Source of the DNA: Triangularia verruculosa
Taxonomy: Eukaryota; Ascomycota; Sordariomycetes; Sordariales; Podosporaceae
NCBI GenBank assembly: GCA_033296885.1
Contig: MU864122.1
Span: 1 to 16,447, forward strand
Direction of reading: 5' to 3'
DNA length: 16,447 nt
How positions within the stretch are numbered: position 1 is the stretch's first letter; each line of letters starts with the position of its first letter. Below, one piece after another: positions 1 through 9,735 of this stretch. The position numbers and the translations under genes are program-made. The notes below the pieces were generated by a model. The model did no database searches. It was not told the DNA's origin and saw only the letters and a program-made list of their open reading frames with translations.

Positions 1-198
1 GGTTGGCCCGATGCAAGCTTTTGAAGTGGCCTGTAGCACTGAGTGGGGCCCGTGCACAGGTGTCGGGTAAGTGCTCGGTGACGGGTAAGCTCTTCAAGCA
101 GAGACAGCCGAATCCTCTATTCCTTTACACTTATAACTACGTAGTATTACAGCTGCCAGTCCACTGTAAATTAGGCCTCACAGGAACCTATTTTAACA
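1..198. repeat. Unmutated fragment, possible 3' end of an LTR
   Basis: This stretch keeps many CpA and TpG dinucleotides, unlike most of the window, and changes abruptly to very AT-rich sequence after position 198. It ends TTTTAACA, the exact reverse complement of the TGTTAAAA that begins the unmutated sequence at 16353. Short inverted TG...CA ends are the hallmark of LTRs, so it may be the 3' end of an LTR of the same family or a similar one. An open frame crosses it but lacks a convincing start and resembles nothing I recognise. Confidence 0.3.
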
Positions 199-406
199 TT
201 TATATATCCTATATATTTATATAAAAAATATTTTAAAAATTATTTACAATAATAACTATCGTAGATATAACAGCATATAAATAAAACTTATAAACTTTTA
301 TATTAAATAATTAATTAAATTTATCTAGTAATTTATAAAAATATATTTAAAATACCTAATAAAAAATAAATAATAAATAAATTTTATAGTAATTTATAAT
401 TAATTA
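199..406. other. AT-rich intergenic filler
   Basis: This is almost pure A/T with no gene or RNA that I can support. Its last two bases (TA, 405-406) form the left copy of the target duplication of the pogo-like transposon. The composition fits an old, heavily RIP-mutated AT-rich block. Confidence 0.6.
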
Positions 407-455
407 ACGTGATCCACCATTGACCCGCGCACCCCATTGACCCGCGCACTTTTCT
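407..455 (+). repeat. Left terminal inverted repeat, with an internal tandem repeat
   Basis: This 49-bp arm pairs with 1503-1551 with one mismatch (C here, T equivalent there). Within the arm a 17-bp unit starting CCATTGACCCGCGCA occurs twice head to tail (417-433 and 434-450). Directly repeated sites inside the TIR are plausible transposase-binding sites (inference). Confidence 0.93.
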
Positions 456-505
456 ATCGCAACACGACCTCCAAAGGCAATCGCTCCATCACACCACAAA
501 ACACT

Positions 506-1444
506 ATGTCTGTGCAAACCTAAGAAGCCAGAATCATCCTTGCCATCGAGGCTATCCATACGAGCAAAAATATATCTCGCCGACGTGTAGCTAAGATCTA
601 CAACGTCCATGAAACAACCCTCCGCGATAGAATAAACGGAATCACCCCTAAAGCCGACAGCTATAACGCCCGTTTAAATTTAATAAAGATCGAAAAGGAA
701 GTGATTATTCAATATATACTCGACCGAGATTTGCGAGGGTTTTCGCCCCGGGTTGTCGATATAGGTGATATGGCCGATCTCCTACTTTAGAAACGCGGTG
801 CGTGATACGTCGGAAAGAACTAGCCAGACCGCTTCGTTACACGACATCCAGAGTTAAAGACGCGTTTTAATCGCATTTATGACTATCAAAGAGGCCTCTG
901 CGAAGATCCTGCAATTATCGAGCCATAGTTCTGACTGGTTGCTAATATACGTATAAAATACGGCATCCTTGACTGCGACTTCTATAACTTCGATGAGACC
1001 GGCTTTATAATAGGCATGATACAGCCAGGGATGGTGGTTACGCGCTCCGATCGGATTGCAAGACATCAGTCGAGCTCTCCGACTTCGATTTTAGCTACTA
1101 TTGATCAACTTTCGAAAGGAATGCAGGTATTTTCCCATCAGGTGACCCTTTTATAAGCCGAGGTACGGACACTTCAGGAGGCCAACGAAGCACTTTCCAA
1201 GCGCCGGAGGGCCAAACGGACGCATCTCTAAGATGGAGGTGCTATTAGTAGAAGCTAAGCCAGGGAGATAATGGCAGAGAAGGGTGTGGTTGAGGACGGA
1301 GGGCATGTCGAGGAGGAAAATGAAGGGTCGTTAAAGAGGCGTTAGATGGGTTCGCGGCTCTGTGGCATCTGCCGCAAGGCTGGCCACAATGTAAGGACAT
1401 GCCCGGAGGCTGGAGAAATACATAGTTCAAGCGATTCTGAGTAG
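506..1444 (+). pseudogene. Pogo/Fot1-like transposase relic with deleted DDE core
   Basis: One frame is readable from an ATG at 506 to the end, with no frameshift. After MSVQT a TAA (521) replaces a likely CAA codon. Next comes a Psq-type helix-turn-helix region (EARIILAIEAI ... RRRVAKIYNVHETTLRDR), then a CENP-B-like region (VIIQYILDRDLRGFSPRV and a relic of VGKNW). The first catalytic segment YNFDETGF is at 983-1006. After GMVVTRSDR the reading jumps near 1050 straight to a C-terminal tail, RIARHQSSSPTS, a basic region and a zinc knuckle CGICRKAGHNVRTC (1361-1402). The rest of the DDE core is gone. In-frame stops at 521, 788, 803, 821, 926, 932, 1154, 1229, 1256 and 1343 all fit C-to-T or G-to-A changes. 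The stop at 1442 may also derive from CAG, with the frame then running to 1502. A full-length relative would be around 500 residues (family knowledge). Confidence 0.85.
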
Positions 1445-1502
1445 TTTCAATTAATTGCATTAGTTTTTGGTGGACTTCTGGCAGTTTGGAATGATCATGT
1501 CT

Positions 1503-1551
1503 AGAAAAGTGCGCGGGTCAATGGGGTGCGCAGGTCAATGGTGGATCACGT
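1503..1551 (-). repeat. Right terminal inverted repeat
   Basis: This is the reverse complement of 407-455 with one transition, which changes one of the two internal CCATTGACCCGCGCA units. It is followed directly by the TA target duplication at 1552-1553. Confidence 0.93.
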
Positions 1552-1714
1552 TATTAGTATTTAATATTTATATTATATAATTACTATTAACTTTATAATA
1601 ATGTTATTAACTATAGAAAGTAATTTAAATATATATATAATATTAATAAATAAATTTTCGAAGGAAATATAATTAATTTTAAAAATGAAAAACTAAATAG
1701 TATCGTATTAAATT
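1552..1714. other. AT-rich filler between transposon and Helitron-side sequence
   Basis: Very AT-rich sequence without any ORF, RNA or repeat structure that I can support. Its first two bases are the right TA target duplication of the pogo-like element. Confidence 0.55.
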
Positions 1715-1805
1715 AAAATTGCCAGGAGCGAGAGTGAGGAAGGAAGCGTCCCGTAGCGCAGCGAAGGGCCACGCGACTGAGGAACGAAGCGACGCCAGCA
1801 ATTTT
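1715..1805. repeat. GC-rich segment bracketed by an inverted repeat; candidate Helitron terminus
   Basis: AAAATTGC at 1715-1722 is the exact reverse complement of GCAATTTT at 1798-1805. The roughly 75 bp between them are GC-rich, purine-biased and contain recurring GAAGCG-like words, in sharp contrast to the AT-rich DNA on the left. The segment lies about 160 bp beyond the stop codon of the minus-strand helicase relic, where a Helitron 3' end would be expected. A minus-strand CTGG (matching CTRR) adjoins the outer arm, but I cannot fix the terminus without other copies. Confidence 0.35.
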
Positions 1806-1967
1806 GACACGGGCACGAATTTCATGTGCGTATGTGGAGAGCAAACTCAATTGGGGTCAAGTGGGGAGTAAACGAAGCGACAATAACCTGTCCGGAGGCC
1901 AACAATCCCGTATTCTGAAGACTATTTATTACAACTACAGCTAAACCTACACAATTAAACCTTCTCT
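1806..1967. other. Non-coding tail of the Helitron relic
   Basis: A moderately GC-rich stretch with little RIP damage, lying 3' of the helicase relic (minus strand). I see no ORF or RNA. It is most simply the 3' untranslated part of the Helitron. Confidence 0.4.
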
Positions 1968-4065
1968 CTACACAACAAAGCTATCACTTATATCGCTCAA
2001 GTCATCCTCCTCTTCTATGGCAGAGCTATCGGAGGTTATATACCCGCCCATATCACTCGGGTCAACCTCCTCTTCCTATAGATCTAACCGCTGCAGCATC
2101 CTTATCTCGTAATCAACTATCTTCAGCTACATACTCCGTACCGGCCGTTCGCGATATATCCTGCTCCGATCAAACGGCGACTTAAACATCAGGCCATCCA
2201 GCGTCTTAACCCTAGAGACCGCCACGTAGGATAGGCCGGACGCGAACTCTGGCTCAGAGATATCATAAACCACCTTATCGAAAGTAATGCCCTGTGATTT
2301 ATATACCGTAATAGCGTAGCAAACAAGCAGTGGAAACTACTTGCGGAGGCCGGTACCAGCCCCAAGAATAAACTCGTATTATACCCTAAGGATGGGAACC
2401 ACCGGCTTACCCCCATCACGAAGCTCTTCCCCGCCCGGCAACAGGAAGGGCGGCCCGGTATAGTTGTCAAACGCAACCATAATAACCTACGGCGGGTCGT
2501 TTTCTACGTTAACTCCCTCCGCCCACGAGATATCGTATACGGTACCCTAGGCACCGTTCACGAGGCCGACATTGGCCCAGAGATTCCTCGTCAGCATAAC
2601 CCGGCAACCGATACAAAGAGGCAATCGTTTAACCAGGTTGCCAGCCTCGGAGGACTTGACCCTCTCTGTGCCGGCGCCCTCGTACGTCGCGTTCACCTGG
2701 ACAACCGCCCTTCGCAGGCCCAAAAGGTGCCGATAGTTATACTCTTCGACCTACGCCTTAACGGAGAAGATACGGAGGGCGTTATTAAAAGCCTCTACCT
2801 CGGCCGGGGGCAGCTTAATCGCACATCTCGAGGTAAGAAGCTCCCACGACGGAACAAATACCTTCGCCTACCTTAGCTCCTACAAGGCCTATCGGAACGG
2901 AGCCTAATCCTCACCCTACTAGCGCTAAACCGTGGATAAAAACACCGACTTATCAAACGAAAAGTATACGTTATAACCGACGATCTCCATATCCCGTAAA
3001 TCACCCTCCGCAAAGTACAGCGGCTTACTCATAACAAGGGGGAGCTAAAAAAAATCGCCTATAAAGATAATACTAAATCCGCCGAGATACTATTCGCAGC
3101 GTTCGGAGAAGATCTCCCGGAGCCGCTAATCAATCCAGGCCAGATATTTCAGCCCCAGTATACTCTTCTCGTCGATAATAAAGTAGTAGATCGGCTTAAA
3201 CCGTCGCTGTAAAGCACTAAGGACCGTTAAAGTTTCCGAAAGTAGGCGGTAATTACTATCCACCGGAAGCCGGAAAAAGGAATAAAGGGTCTAGCCCGTA
3301 ATCTAGTTACTAGCTATACCGGTAAGCGCCGCCCGGATAATTAGCGAAGGCTAGCCGCGCCTAACTACTTTAGCTTATAAACAAAAAGAGATCACCTTTA
3401 CTATATATAACTTACCAATCCCACCGTCCCCGTTCACTTAAATCTAAAGCGGGGCTGGATTCTAACCTCGATTAATTACTCTATAGTATTCTAAAACAAT
3501 ATTATATATTAGCCGTTACTCGGTATTAAGGATATTATAAACTTTACGTAGTAATTACTTAACGTTATAATTACCGGGAGAATCCCCCCGGAGTTCGGTC
3601 TAATAAATTCTATCATTAAATAATTCGTAAAAATAAAAGTTAAAATAACAGGTCCAATTATAATTTACGTCGATATCGTAGCAGCTAAATAAATTAACCT
3701 CCTCCTAAGGAAGCTCGAAGTTAGGTACTATATATACTATCTCGTATTAATCCTTAAGGGTAATATTAACTATATTACCTTTAAATTTAAATAACTCCTT
3801 ATTAAACTCGGATTCCTCCTTATCCTTAACACTATAATAATTATTGGGATAGTCGTAGTAAATAACGTAATACTTATAAATAACCTCGTAAATTTTAAAT
3901 ATTAAATTATCGGCTTTTAAAAGATTCGTAGGATAATAATAAAGATAATTAAATAGGAGCTTAATAGGGTAGAAATTAGGCTATTAATAATGCGAGCGAA
4001 TAGGCTTATATTTAAAGTAGTAATATAAAACCCTAAGCCGCGTAGAAAGTTATTATATAGCCTAC
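1968..4065 (-). pseudogene. Helitron Pif1-family helicase relic, C-terminal part
   Basis: A single minus-strand frame runs from the element insertion point to a terminal TAG at 1968-1970, broken by many TAG/TAA codons but no frameshift. SF1B/Pif1 helicase motifs appear in order. The Walker A region at 3408-3431 reads GDGGIGKL, where G-x-G-G-T-G-K-S is expected, so Thr-to-Ile and Ser-to-Leu have damaged it. Walker B IIDE is at 3165-3182. Then follow IFIGDFF-stop-LP, LCIGCRVMLTRNLWANVGLV, VYKSQGITFDKV (2271-2306) and GLSYVAVSRVKTLDGLMF. The tail is acidic (EEEDDLSDISDS). In Helitrons this helicase is the C-terminal half of the Rep-Hel protein; the HUH Rep half is not in this window. Damage is mild from 1968 to about 3430 and severe from there to 4065. 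The coding relic continues at 11586. Confidence 0.85.
4061..4065. repeat. Target site duplication of Gypsy element 1, left copy
   Basis: CCTAC lies directly before the TGTGACG start of the left LTR and is repeated at 11586-11590 directly after the TGACA end of the right LTR. Five base pairs is the usual length for Ty3/Gypsy insertions. Confidence 0.9.
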
Positions 4066-4465
4066 TGTGACGAACCCCTGTATAGAACCTCTGAAAGGGA
4101 TACTCGGTTGAAGGTAACTTCTGATAATTGGTTCGGTGTAGCTAAATAGTGCACAACAAGATGTCTTAATGTAAACATAAGATACTGTGAATACAAGCTG
4201 TGATTGTATACTGCGGAACTATCTATAAGCTATTTAGTTCCTCCGTATATATAGACCTAATGTTAAGACCTGGATTACTTTTATTCTTCGAGGATTATAA
4301 TTGCTTGTTAGGAATTATAATGATTCCTAGGAATTATTTATGATTCCTTGTGTCCCGGATAATCCTCTTCTTATTGGTTTATCCTTCCTTTCCTCTAATT
4401 AGCTATTGTATCTCCTTTCTCCTATTGGTTATTCCCCTTTAGGTATTTATATTATATTCGTAATA
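4066..4465 (-). repeat. 3' LTR of Gypsy element 1
   Basis: This 400-bp LTR starts TGTGACGAACCCC on the plus strand and ends TAATA, where the partner LTR keeps TGACA. Against the partner LTR at 11186-11585 nearly all differences are C/T or G/A. Its outer (left) third is close to unmutated while its inner third is heavily mutated. The TATA-like sequence (4246-4253) and the hairpin (4310-4348, weakened) are recognisable. Confidence 0.95.
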
Positions 4466-4470
4466 CGATA

Positions 4471-4481
4471 CCCCCCCTCTT
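4471..4481 (-). promoter_or_regulatory. Polypurine tract of Gypsy element 1
   Basis: On the minus strand this reads AAGAGGGGGGG and lies five bases inside the 3' LTR. That is the position where plus-strand DNA synthesis of an LTR retrotransposon is primed. The matching tract in element 2 reads AAGAGGAGGGG (12810-12820). Confidence 0.7.
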
Positions 4482-4639
4482 AGGTCGACGTTTCGGCGAC
4501 CTTATTTAAAACCTTTTACTAATAATTAACCTTACCTATTGTAAGTCCTCCTCTTTATCTTTTCTTTACTATAATATTTAACCGCGTAAGTAAGTTTAAG
4601 CGTTCGATAACGTTAATTTATATCGATTTTACGACGAAA

Positions 4640-5254
4640 ATACTACGTTATTCTTTTACTATACTAACCCCCTATTCTACTTATTTTACTCGCAATCTTC
4701 CCTATATCGTATTGTCCTCCGAGTCCTCCCGTTATCTTAAGTATATCCGTCGTACTCTCTCGCCCTATAACGTTCTTAGAGTGACCCCTTGCTAATTATC
4801 CTATATTATTTTTTAATATAACGCTATAGAGGCGGAGCTCGAATTCGCTAAAAAGTAAGTAGAGGCTGCCGCTATAAATATCCGTTATATTTAAGAAAAG
4901 GCCGAAGTTACAAACGAGAAGGTTCGGCGTTTACGTAAATAAAAGAAAATATAAGGTAAGAAAATATCGCGGGTTATATCCCGGGGTTTTAATACTATAG
5001 AGGAATTAGAAGAGCTAGAGCGCTAAAAGGCCGTTAGTAAAGTCGCTTCTCTACCTCCGTTAAATCCCTTCTTCGACTAAGCCTCTATACCGTTGGACTA
5101 ATTAGGCTAAGACTTTCCCGGCGGGTTCGTCAATCCCGCAAGTAACTCGGTTTTTAATCTACCATTAAGCTTACCTTACTACTCTCCTCCTTTAGCCTCC
5201 TAAAGTTCCTCCGATAGAATCCTCCTAACCTCTCCGGGTAATTAAGGTTCGTAA
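4640..5254 (+). pseudogene. Antisense ORF relic in the 3' region of Gypsy element 1
   Basis: This lies on the plus strand, opposite to gag-pol, between the end of pol and the 3' LTR. One frame is readable from an ATA at 4640 (probably a mutated ATG) to TAA codons at 5243 or 5252, roughly 200 codons, interrupted only by TAA/TAG-type stops. The N-terminal half is rich in Arg, Ser and Pro (for example YIRRTLSPYNVLRVTP). The middle is a charged, coiled-coil-like segment (AELEFAKK ... EKVRRLRK ... GFNTIEELEELER). The C-terminal part is rich in Pro, Gly, Ser and Phe (NPFFD, DFPGGFVNP, LPYYSPPLAS). The same ORF occurs in element 2 at 12981-13595 in one frame. I recall similar small proteins recurring in fungal genomes near Gypsy elements but cannot name a family. 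No function is assigned. Confidence 0.55.
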
Positions 5255-5307
5255 TGCTAATTATAGGTAGGTTCTTAGATCCCTATTAACTTTATAATAT
5301 AGTATAC

Positions 5308-5350
5308 AGTACGTCGACTACTACGTCAGAGGTATAGATTCGATTCCCGT
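5308..5350 (+). other. tRNA-like T-arm beside the end of pol (weak)
   Basis: On the plus strand TTCGATT (5339-5345) is flanked by ATAGA and CCCGT. In element 2 the equivalent site reads ACGGG-TTCGATT-TCCGT (13675-13691), so the inferred unmutated form would be a perfect 5-bp T-stem with a canonical B-box loop. A short CGAC/GTCG-type stem lies upstream, and further upstream is a TATAGTATAGT sequence that resembles a D-arm/A-box. The anticodon loop would be one base short and the acceptor stem does not close convincingly. It may be a tRNA relic or a coincidence. Confidence 0.22.
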
Positions 5351-5355
5351 CGAGA

Positions 5356-8300
5356 TTATCCGTACTTTAGATTTAAGAATGCCCTTCCTAACCTTAAGGT
5401 ACATTCTTTTTATTTAGGTCGGTTTAAATATTACCGGTAGAATTCTTTTAATTTATTAGGGTAGTTTAGATTTATCGATAGCTTTTACGAATTATCTGTA
5501 GCCGGGTAATCTAATTAACTAACTAAGTATTCTAATTATCCTTAATTAATCCGTAAATCTAATATTTCTTTTATATTATATTCTTTTTTTTCGTCTTCCG
5601 CTACTTCTAAAGTATTAGTTTTATTTACTAGTAGTATAGGTTCTAGAAGTAAGATATAAAAAGTGTATAATCGTAGGCGTATCGTACTAAGTAGCTCCAG
5701 CTCGTACGCCGTCTCCGATATCTTCTCTTTAACCTTAAATAGTCCTACTCGCCTATAGTCCAATTTCTTGTTTAGTCTCTTTATATATAGGTTACGTATC
5801 GATAGAAACACTTTATCCCCCTCTTCAAATGAGGTCCCTCGAGCCGTTTAATATTGTAGTACTTACGTATACGTTCTCGAACGAACTCGAGTTTTTCCTT
5901 GAGTTTAGCGTATAGTATATATAATTTTCCTGCCTTTACTGCCGCCCTAGGCACCTTTACCTCTAGTCTTTACCGTAGATCTACCTTAAAACCGTAGTTC
6001 GCGAAGAATAGTATGACCTTTATTATCTCCGTAGGTGCCGTATTATATACAAGCTATACCGCTAGTAAAAGTTTAACCTAATTATTTTATTCGAAATTAA
6101 TATAGTTTTGAAAATATTATTCGATAATTTAATTAAGCCTCTCCGTCTAACCGTCCGTCTATGGGTAGTATAACGACGATACCTTACTCTTTACTCCTAC
6201 TTACTCCATTAAAGCCTTCTAAAACTTCGATATAAACTTAGTATCGCGATCCGTAATAAATTCCCTTAGCTATATATGTATCGCTATAACGTTCCGAAAC
6301 ACCACATCCGCCAATTATTCCGCCGTCCAAGTCTCCCTATAGGGCAAGAAATATACCTACTTAGTAAGCCTATCGATTACTGTTAAAATACTATCGTACT
6401 TAACGCCCGTAATTATATCCTTAAATTCTAATAGTTTAGTAATAAAGTCTATCGATACCGAACTCCAGAGTTACTCTACCACTAACAATAGCTCTAAAAA
6501 TCCGTACAGCTTATACCTCTCTACTCTCGTTCTTCTATAAAGGTTATATTCCTATAACGCTTCTTCTACGTCCTTTCTTAATCCTAACTAATTAAAATAT
6601 TATTTAATCTTCTCCATTATCTTAATTACTCCTATATATCCTCCGAACTTCGATTCGTAAATCTTTTAAATCAAGGTCTTCCGTTAACCTAAATTAACGT
6701 AAGCCCTATTATTATACTAAAGCCGGTAACGATCGTCCTTCTAAATCCCCAATAACTTTAACTCTACCTATTACTTCTAATTATTACCGTCGATATAACC
6801 TTAATACTTATAGATAGTAGATTCTTCTTAGTATACTATATAATACTCGGCCCACTACTAAAGCGGGTATTTAAGTATACCTTCTACTATTTTTTATAGT
6901 AAAGGTAGTAACTCCTTTTCTACCTTCTTTTTATAGTAATCTGCCTTTCTATTTAAAACGTCCGCTCTTACGTTCTTAAACCCTTTTTTATAATAAATCT
7001 AAAAGTTAAATTCTAATAAAAATTCTAACCACCTACCTTACTTAATATTAAGGACTTTAATAGTAGTAAAATACTTTAAGTTTTTATAATCTATATAAAC
7101 TTAAACTTCGTAATTAATACCGTTAAAGTATAGTTTTTACTCCTCGAAAACCTTAATAATAATAAACAGCTTTTTATCGTAAATAAAATAATTCTTATAT
7201 AATCCCTCTAATTTCTTCGAAAAGAATACTATTAGGTATAATTTCCTATTTTCGTCTCGTTATTCTAACTGCCCTCTGATAATATAGTTAAAAGTATTTA
7301 TCTCGACCTTAAAAGGTCGTCTTAAGTTAAGGAGCTTAAGTATTAAATCCGCCGTAATAACGTCCTTAATAACTTAAAAAGCCTTCTTCTACTCCTTTTC
7401 CCATTTAAACTTAACGTCCTTCTTAGTAAAGTCGTTTAATAGCCTTATTATAGCGCTGTAGTTCTATATAAATATCTAATAAAAATTCGTAAATCCTAAA
7501 AACTCTCGAACCCTTATCCTTAACTATTCGGCTGTTTCTACTTATAATCTTAACTAGTTTTTAACTACTATAATTTTCCCTAATTCTATTCGCACTTCTC
7601 TTAGCAAAATAAAATACCTTAAATAAACCGTCTCTTATATATAGAACTCGCTTTTATTCTTATTAACTAATAATCCGGCTCTATATAACGCATTTAAAAT
7701 CTTTTTAACGTATTTTTTATACTCCTTTAAAGTACATAAATAGATAAGAATATTATCGAGGTAGTAAACTGCTATTTTATCGAGGTACTAACGAATCGTA
7801 TAATTAACGAGGGCCTAGAAAGTCGCTAGTATATTTATAAGCCTAAATAGTATAACGAGGTACTCGAAATGCCCATAAAGTATGCGAAAAGCCGTCTTCT
7901 ATTCGTCTCCCTCCTTAATTTATATATACGCGTACCCGACTAGTATATTAAGTCTAGTAAACTATTATACCCCTAATAGTTAACTCCGTAACCGCGAAAT
8001 TAATAGTAATAAATAACTATTCTTTACTATCTCTTAATTTAGTTATCGATAATCTATATATAGTCGCAGGCTCCCGTCCTTCTTTAATATAAAGAAAATA
8101 GGGTACCCGGCTAACGACGTAAATACTTTAATATACCCTCTTTTAATATTTTCGTCTAAATACTTCCGTAATTCTTTACTTTATTTATCGTTAATGTAGT
8201 AAATCTGGAAAAGCTTAAATTTTACTCCTTCTTTAAGCTTAATTTCGTGGTTCTATAATCCCCTCTTTAGTAGACTTTGAAGGTGTTTTACTATAAATAT

Positions 8301-9735
8301 CGGATACCCCCGATACTCTATCGGTACCTCCTTTTTCTCGCCTTTTTTTATATTATTATAATAAATATATTTATCCTTTATTACTACTGTAATTTCTATT
8401 AACGTAACTATTTTTACTAACCTTATTTCTTCGATTTTACCGCCCTTATCGATTAAGTATATTAATATTTCTCGTATCTCTTACGGTAGTGCCGTAGAGG
8501 GTACTTATCCTATACTCTACTCCTACCGTACCCCTAATCTTCTATCGTTAATTAGATACTCCCGATATTCCCTCGGTTATAAGTAACCACTATCCTTTTA
8601 ATCGATATCTAGATTATAGTCTTTATACTATAGTTACCCTGGGATTATATCCTTTTCTAGCCCTATATCTATAATATCGAAAATCACTTTTATTATCTTT
8701 CTTAATATAATAATATCTAGTAGTACCGTTTCCTTAATTATTAACTACGTAAAGAAGGGTCCTTTTATAATAACCTCTTCTTTCTTTTTCCTTTATAGAA
8801 TCCGGGTTTATTATATAAACTTAGGTAAAATTAAGTCCGCTTTTACTCTACTATTTACAAGTACTTACACTTAAAAACCCTTCTAACGTATTATTATTCG
8901 TAATCTTTTATCTTTTATACCCCTCCTCTATATTACAGCGACTTCGCTAATGTATCGTTTATAATCCTTTAGAGGTTTTCGGCCTTTACGAAAGGCCGTA
9001 GCCCTTTTCCCGACTATTATTATACTTTTAAAGCGTCCTCTTCGATTAAACTATTTAATAGCTTAAAATCGACTAACTATTATCGTTAAGTTTCCTTCTA
9101 TTTCTTATATTTAATATTATTTTAGGCCTTTTTTTTATTACGTACTTTTTATACCTTAAGGCTAGCTTCGTAATACTTCCGGGCTTTCGCTTATAGGTAA
9201 AGAGCGTAATTTATACTTTTATATTATATTAATCCGAATTTCTTTTCGTCGGCGGTATTTTCTCCTTAATTTACTATTTAATCGAGGTAGTACTTTACGT
9301 TCCTAAGTGTGACCTATATAGTTTAGAATCTATCCAGTTCGATTAGGTCTTTCAGTTTTTATAGGAAATAATTATTTAACTTTTCCCCCGGTATTTTCTA
9401 CTTCGTAAATGTATTCCGTATCGGTATCGGCTCGTTTATTAGGGTGACCCCCTTAATCGGCTAGTACCGGTTAAGAGCTTTTAATTAGTAGTGTTCCTTA
9501 TATATATAAGCGATACACTAAAACTATAGTATCCTTCTGTGCTCCGGGTATTGTAGGTAGATCTACGGAGTATCTCCTTTATAACGGGTATACTATCCGA
9601 ATACTAAGTATTCTCTTAATACTTACGTAAGTCCGGTATTAACCGTTAATCGTAATATCCAATATTTACCTTAGGTTTTTTCGTCTGTAAGGAATATTAC
9701 AAATTCGTTATTAAACTCCTCCTCGGGGATAATCT
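5356..9735 (-). pseudogene. pol: Gypsy element 1 pol relic: protease, RT, RNase H, integrase, chromodomain
   Basis: A single minus-strand frame carries almost the whole polyprotein from about 9735 to 5822, then shifts by one base at a C-run (5817-5821). The retropepsin site reads VLVNSRVKADLI at 8847-8855, where D-S/T-G is expected, and the later flap/ILG-like part is DIGLEKDIIPG. The RT N-terminus is NHEIKLKEGVKFKLF and IKRGYIKVFTSLAGYPIFF; the catalytic YxDD reads YLDN (7752-7763). RNase H/tether follows (FFSKKLEGLYKNYFIYDKKL). The integrase zinc finger has both Cys changed to Tyr (6537-6539 and 6546-6548). The integrase core keeps ILTVIDRLTK, FITDRDTKF and TDG-stop-TERLN, so the D,D,E triad survives. 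A chromodomain relic (LEYLVS, LDYPATDNS, LNYPNKLKEF) lies at about 5400-5535, and the frame stops at 5356. Numerous TAG/TAA codons show it is dead. Confidence 0.9.

Larger units (their letters stand above)
407..1551 (+). mobile_element. Pogo/Fot1-like (Tc1/mariner superfamily) DNA transposon, deletion derivative
   Basis: The element is 1145 bp, has 49-bp terminal inverted repeats that differ at one base, and is flanked by TA on both sides (405-406 and 1552-1553), as expected for Tc1/mariner-type insertion. It carries a single plus-strand transposase relic with a fungal pogo-type N-terminus and a C-terminal zinc knuckle. The middle of the catalytic domain is missing, so it would be non-autonomous even without its stop codons. 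It sits in AT-rich DNA and does not interrupt a recognisable gene. Confidence 0.92.

Noticed and set aside
3..224. 73-codon open frame at the left edge
   Set aside because: It begins with a non-ATG codon, has no recognisable domain and runs into AT-rich filler; it lies in a possible LTR end.
404..1460. Three minus-strand open frames across the transposon
   Set aside because: They are antisense to the transposase relic, whose plus-strand frame carries clear HTH, DDE and zinc-knuckle motifs.
2189..2476. 95-codon minus-strand open frame
   Set aside because: It overlaps the helicase relic in a different frame; only the helicase frame shows conserved motifs.
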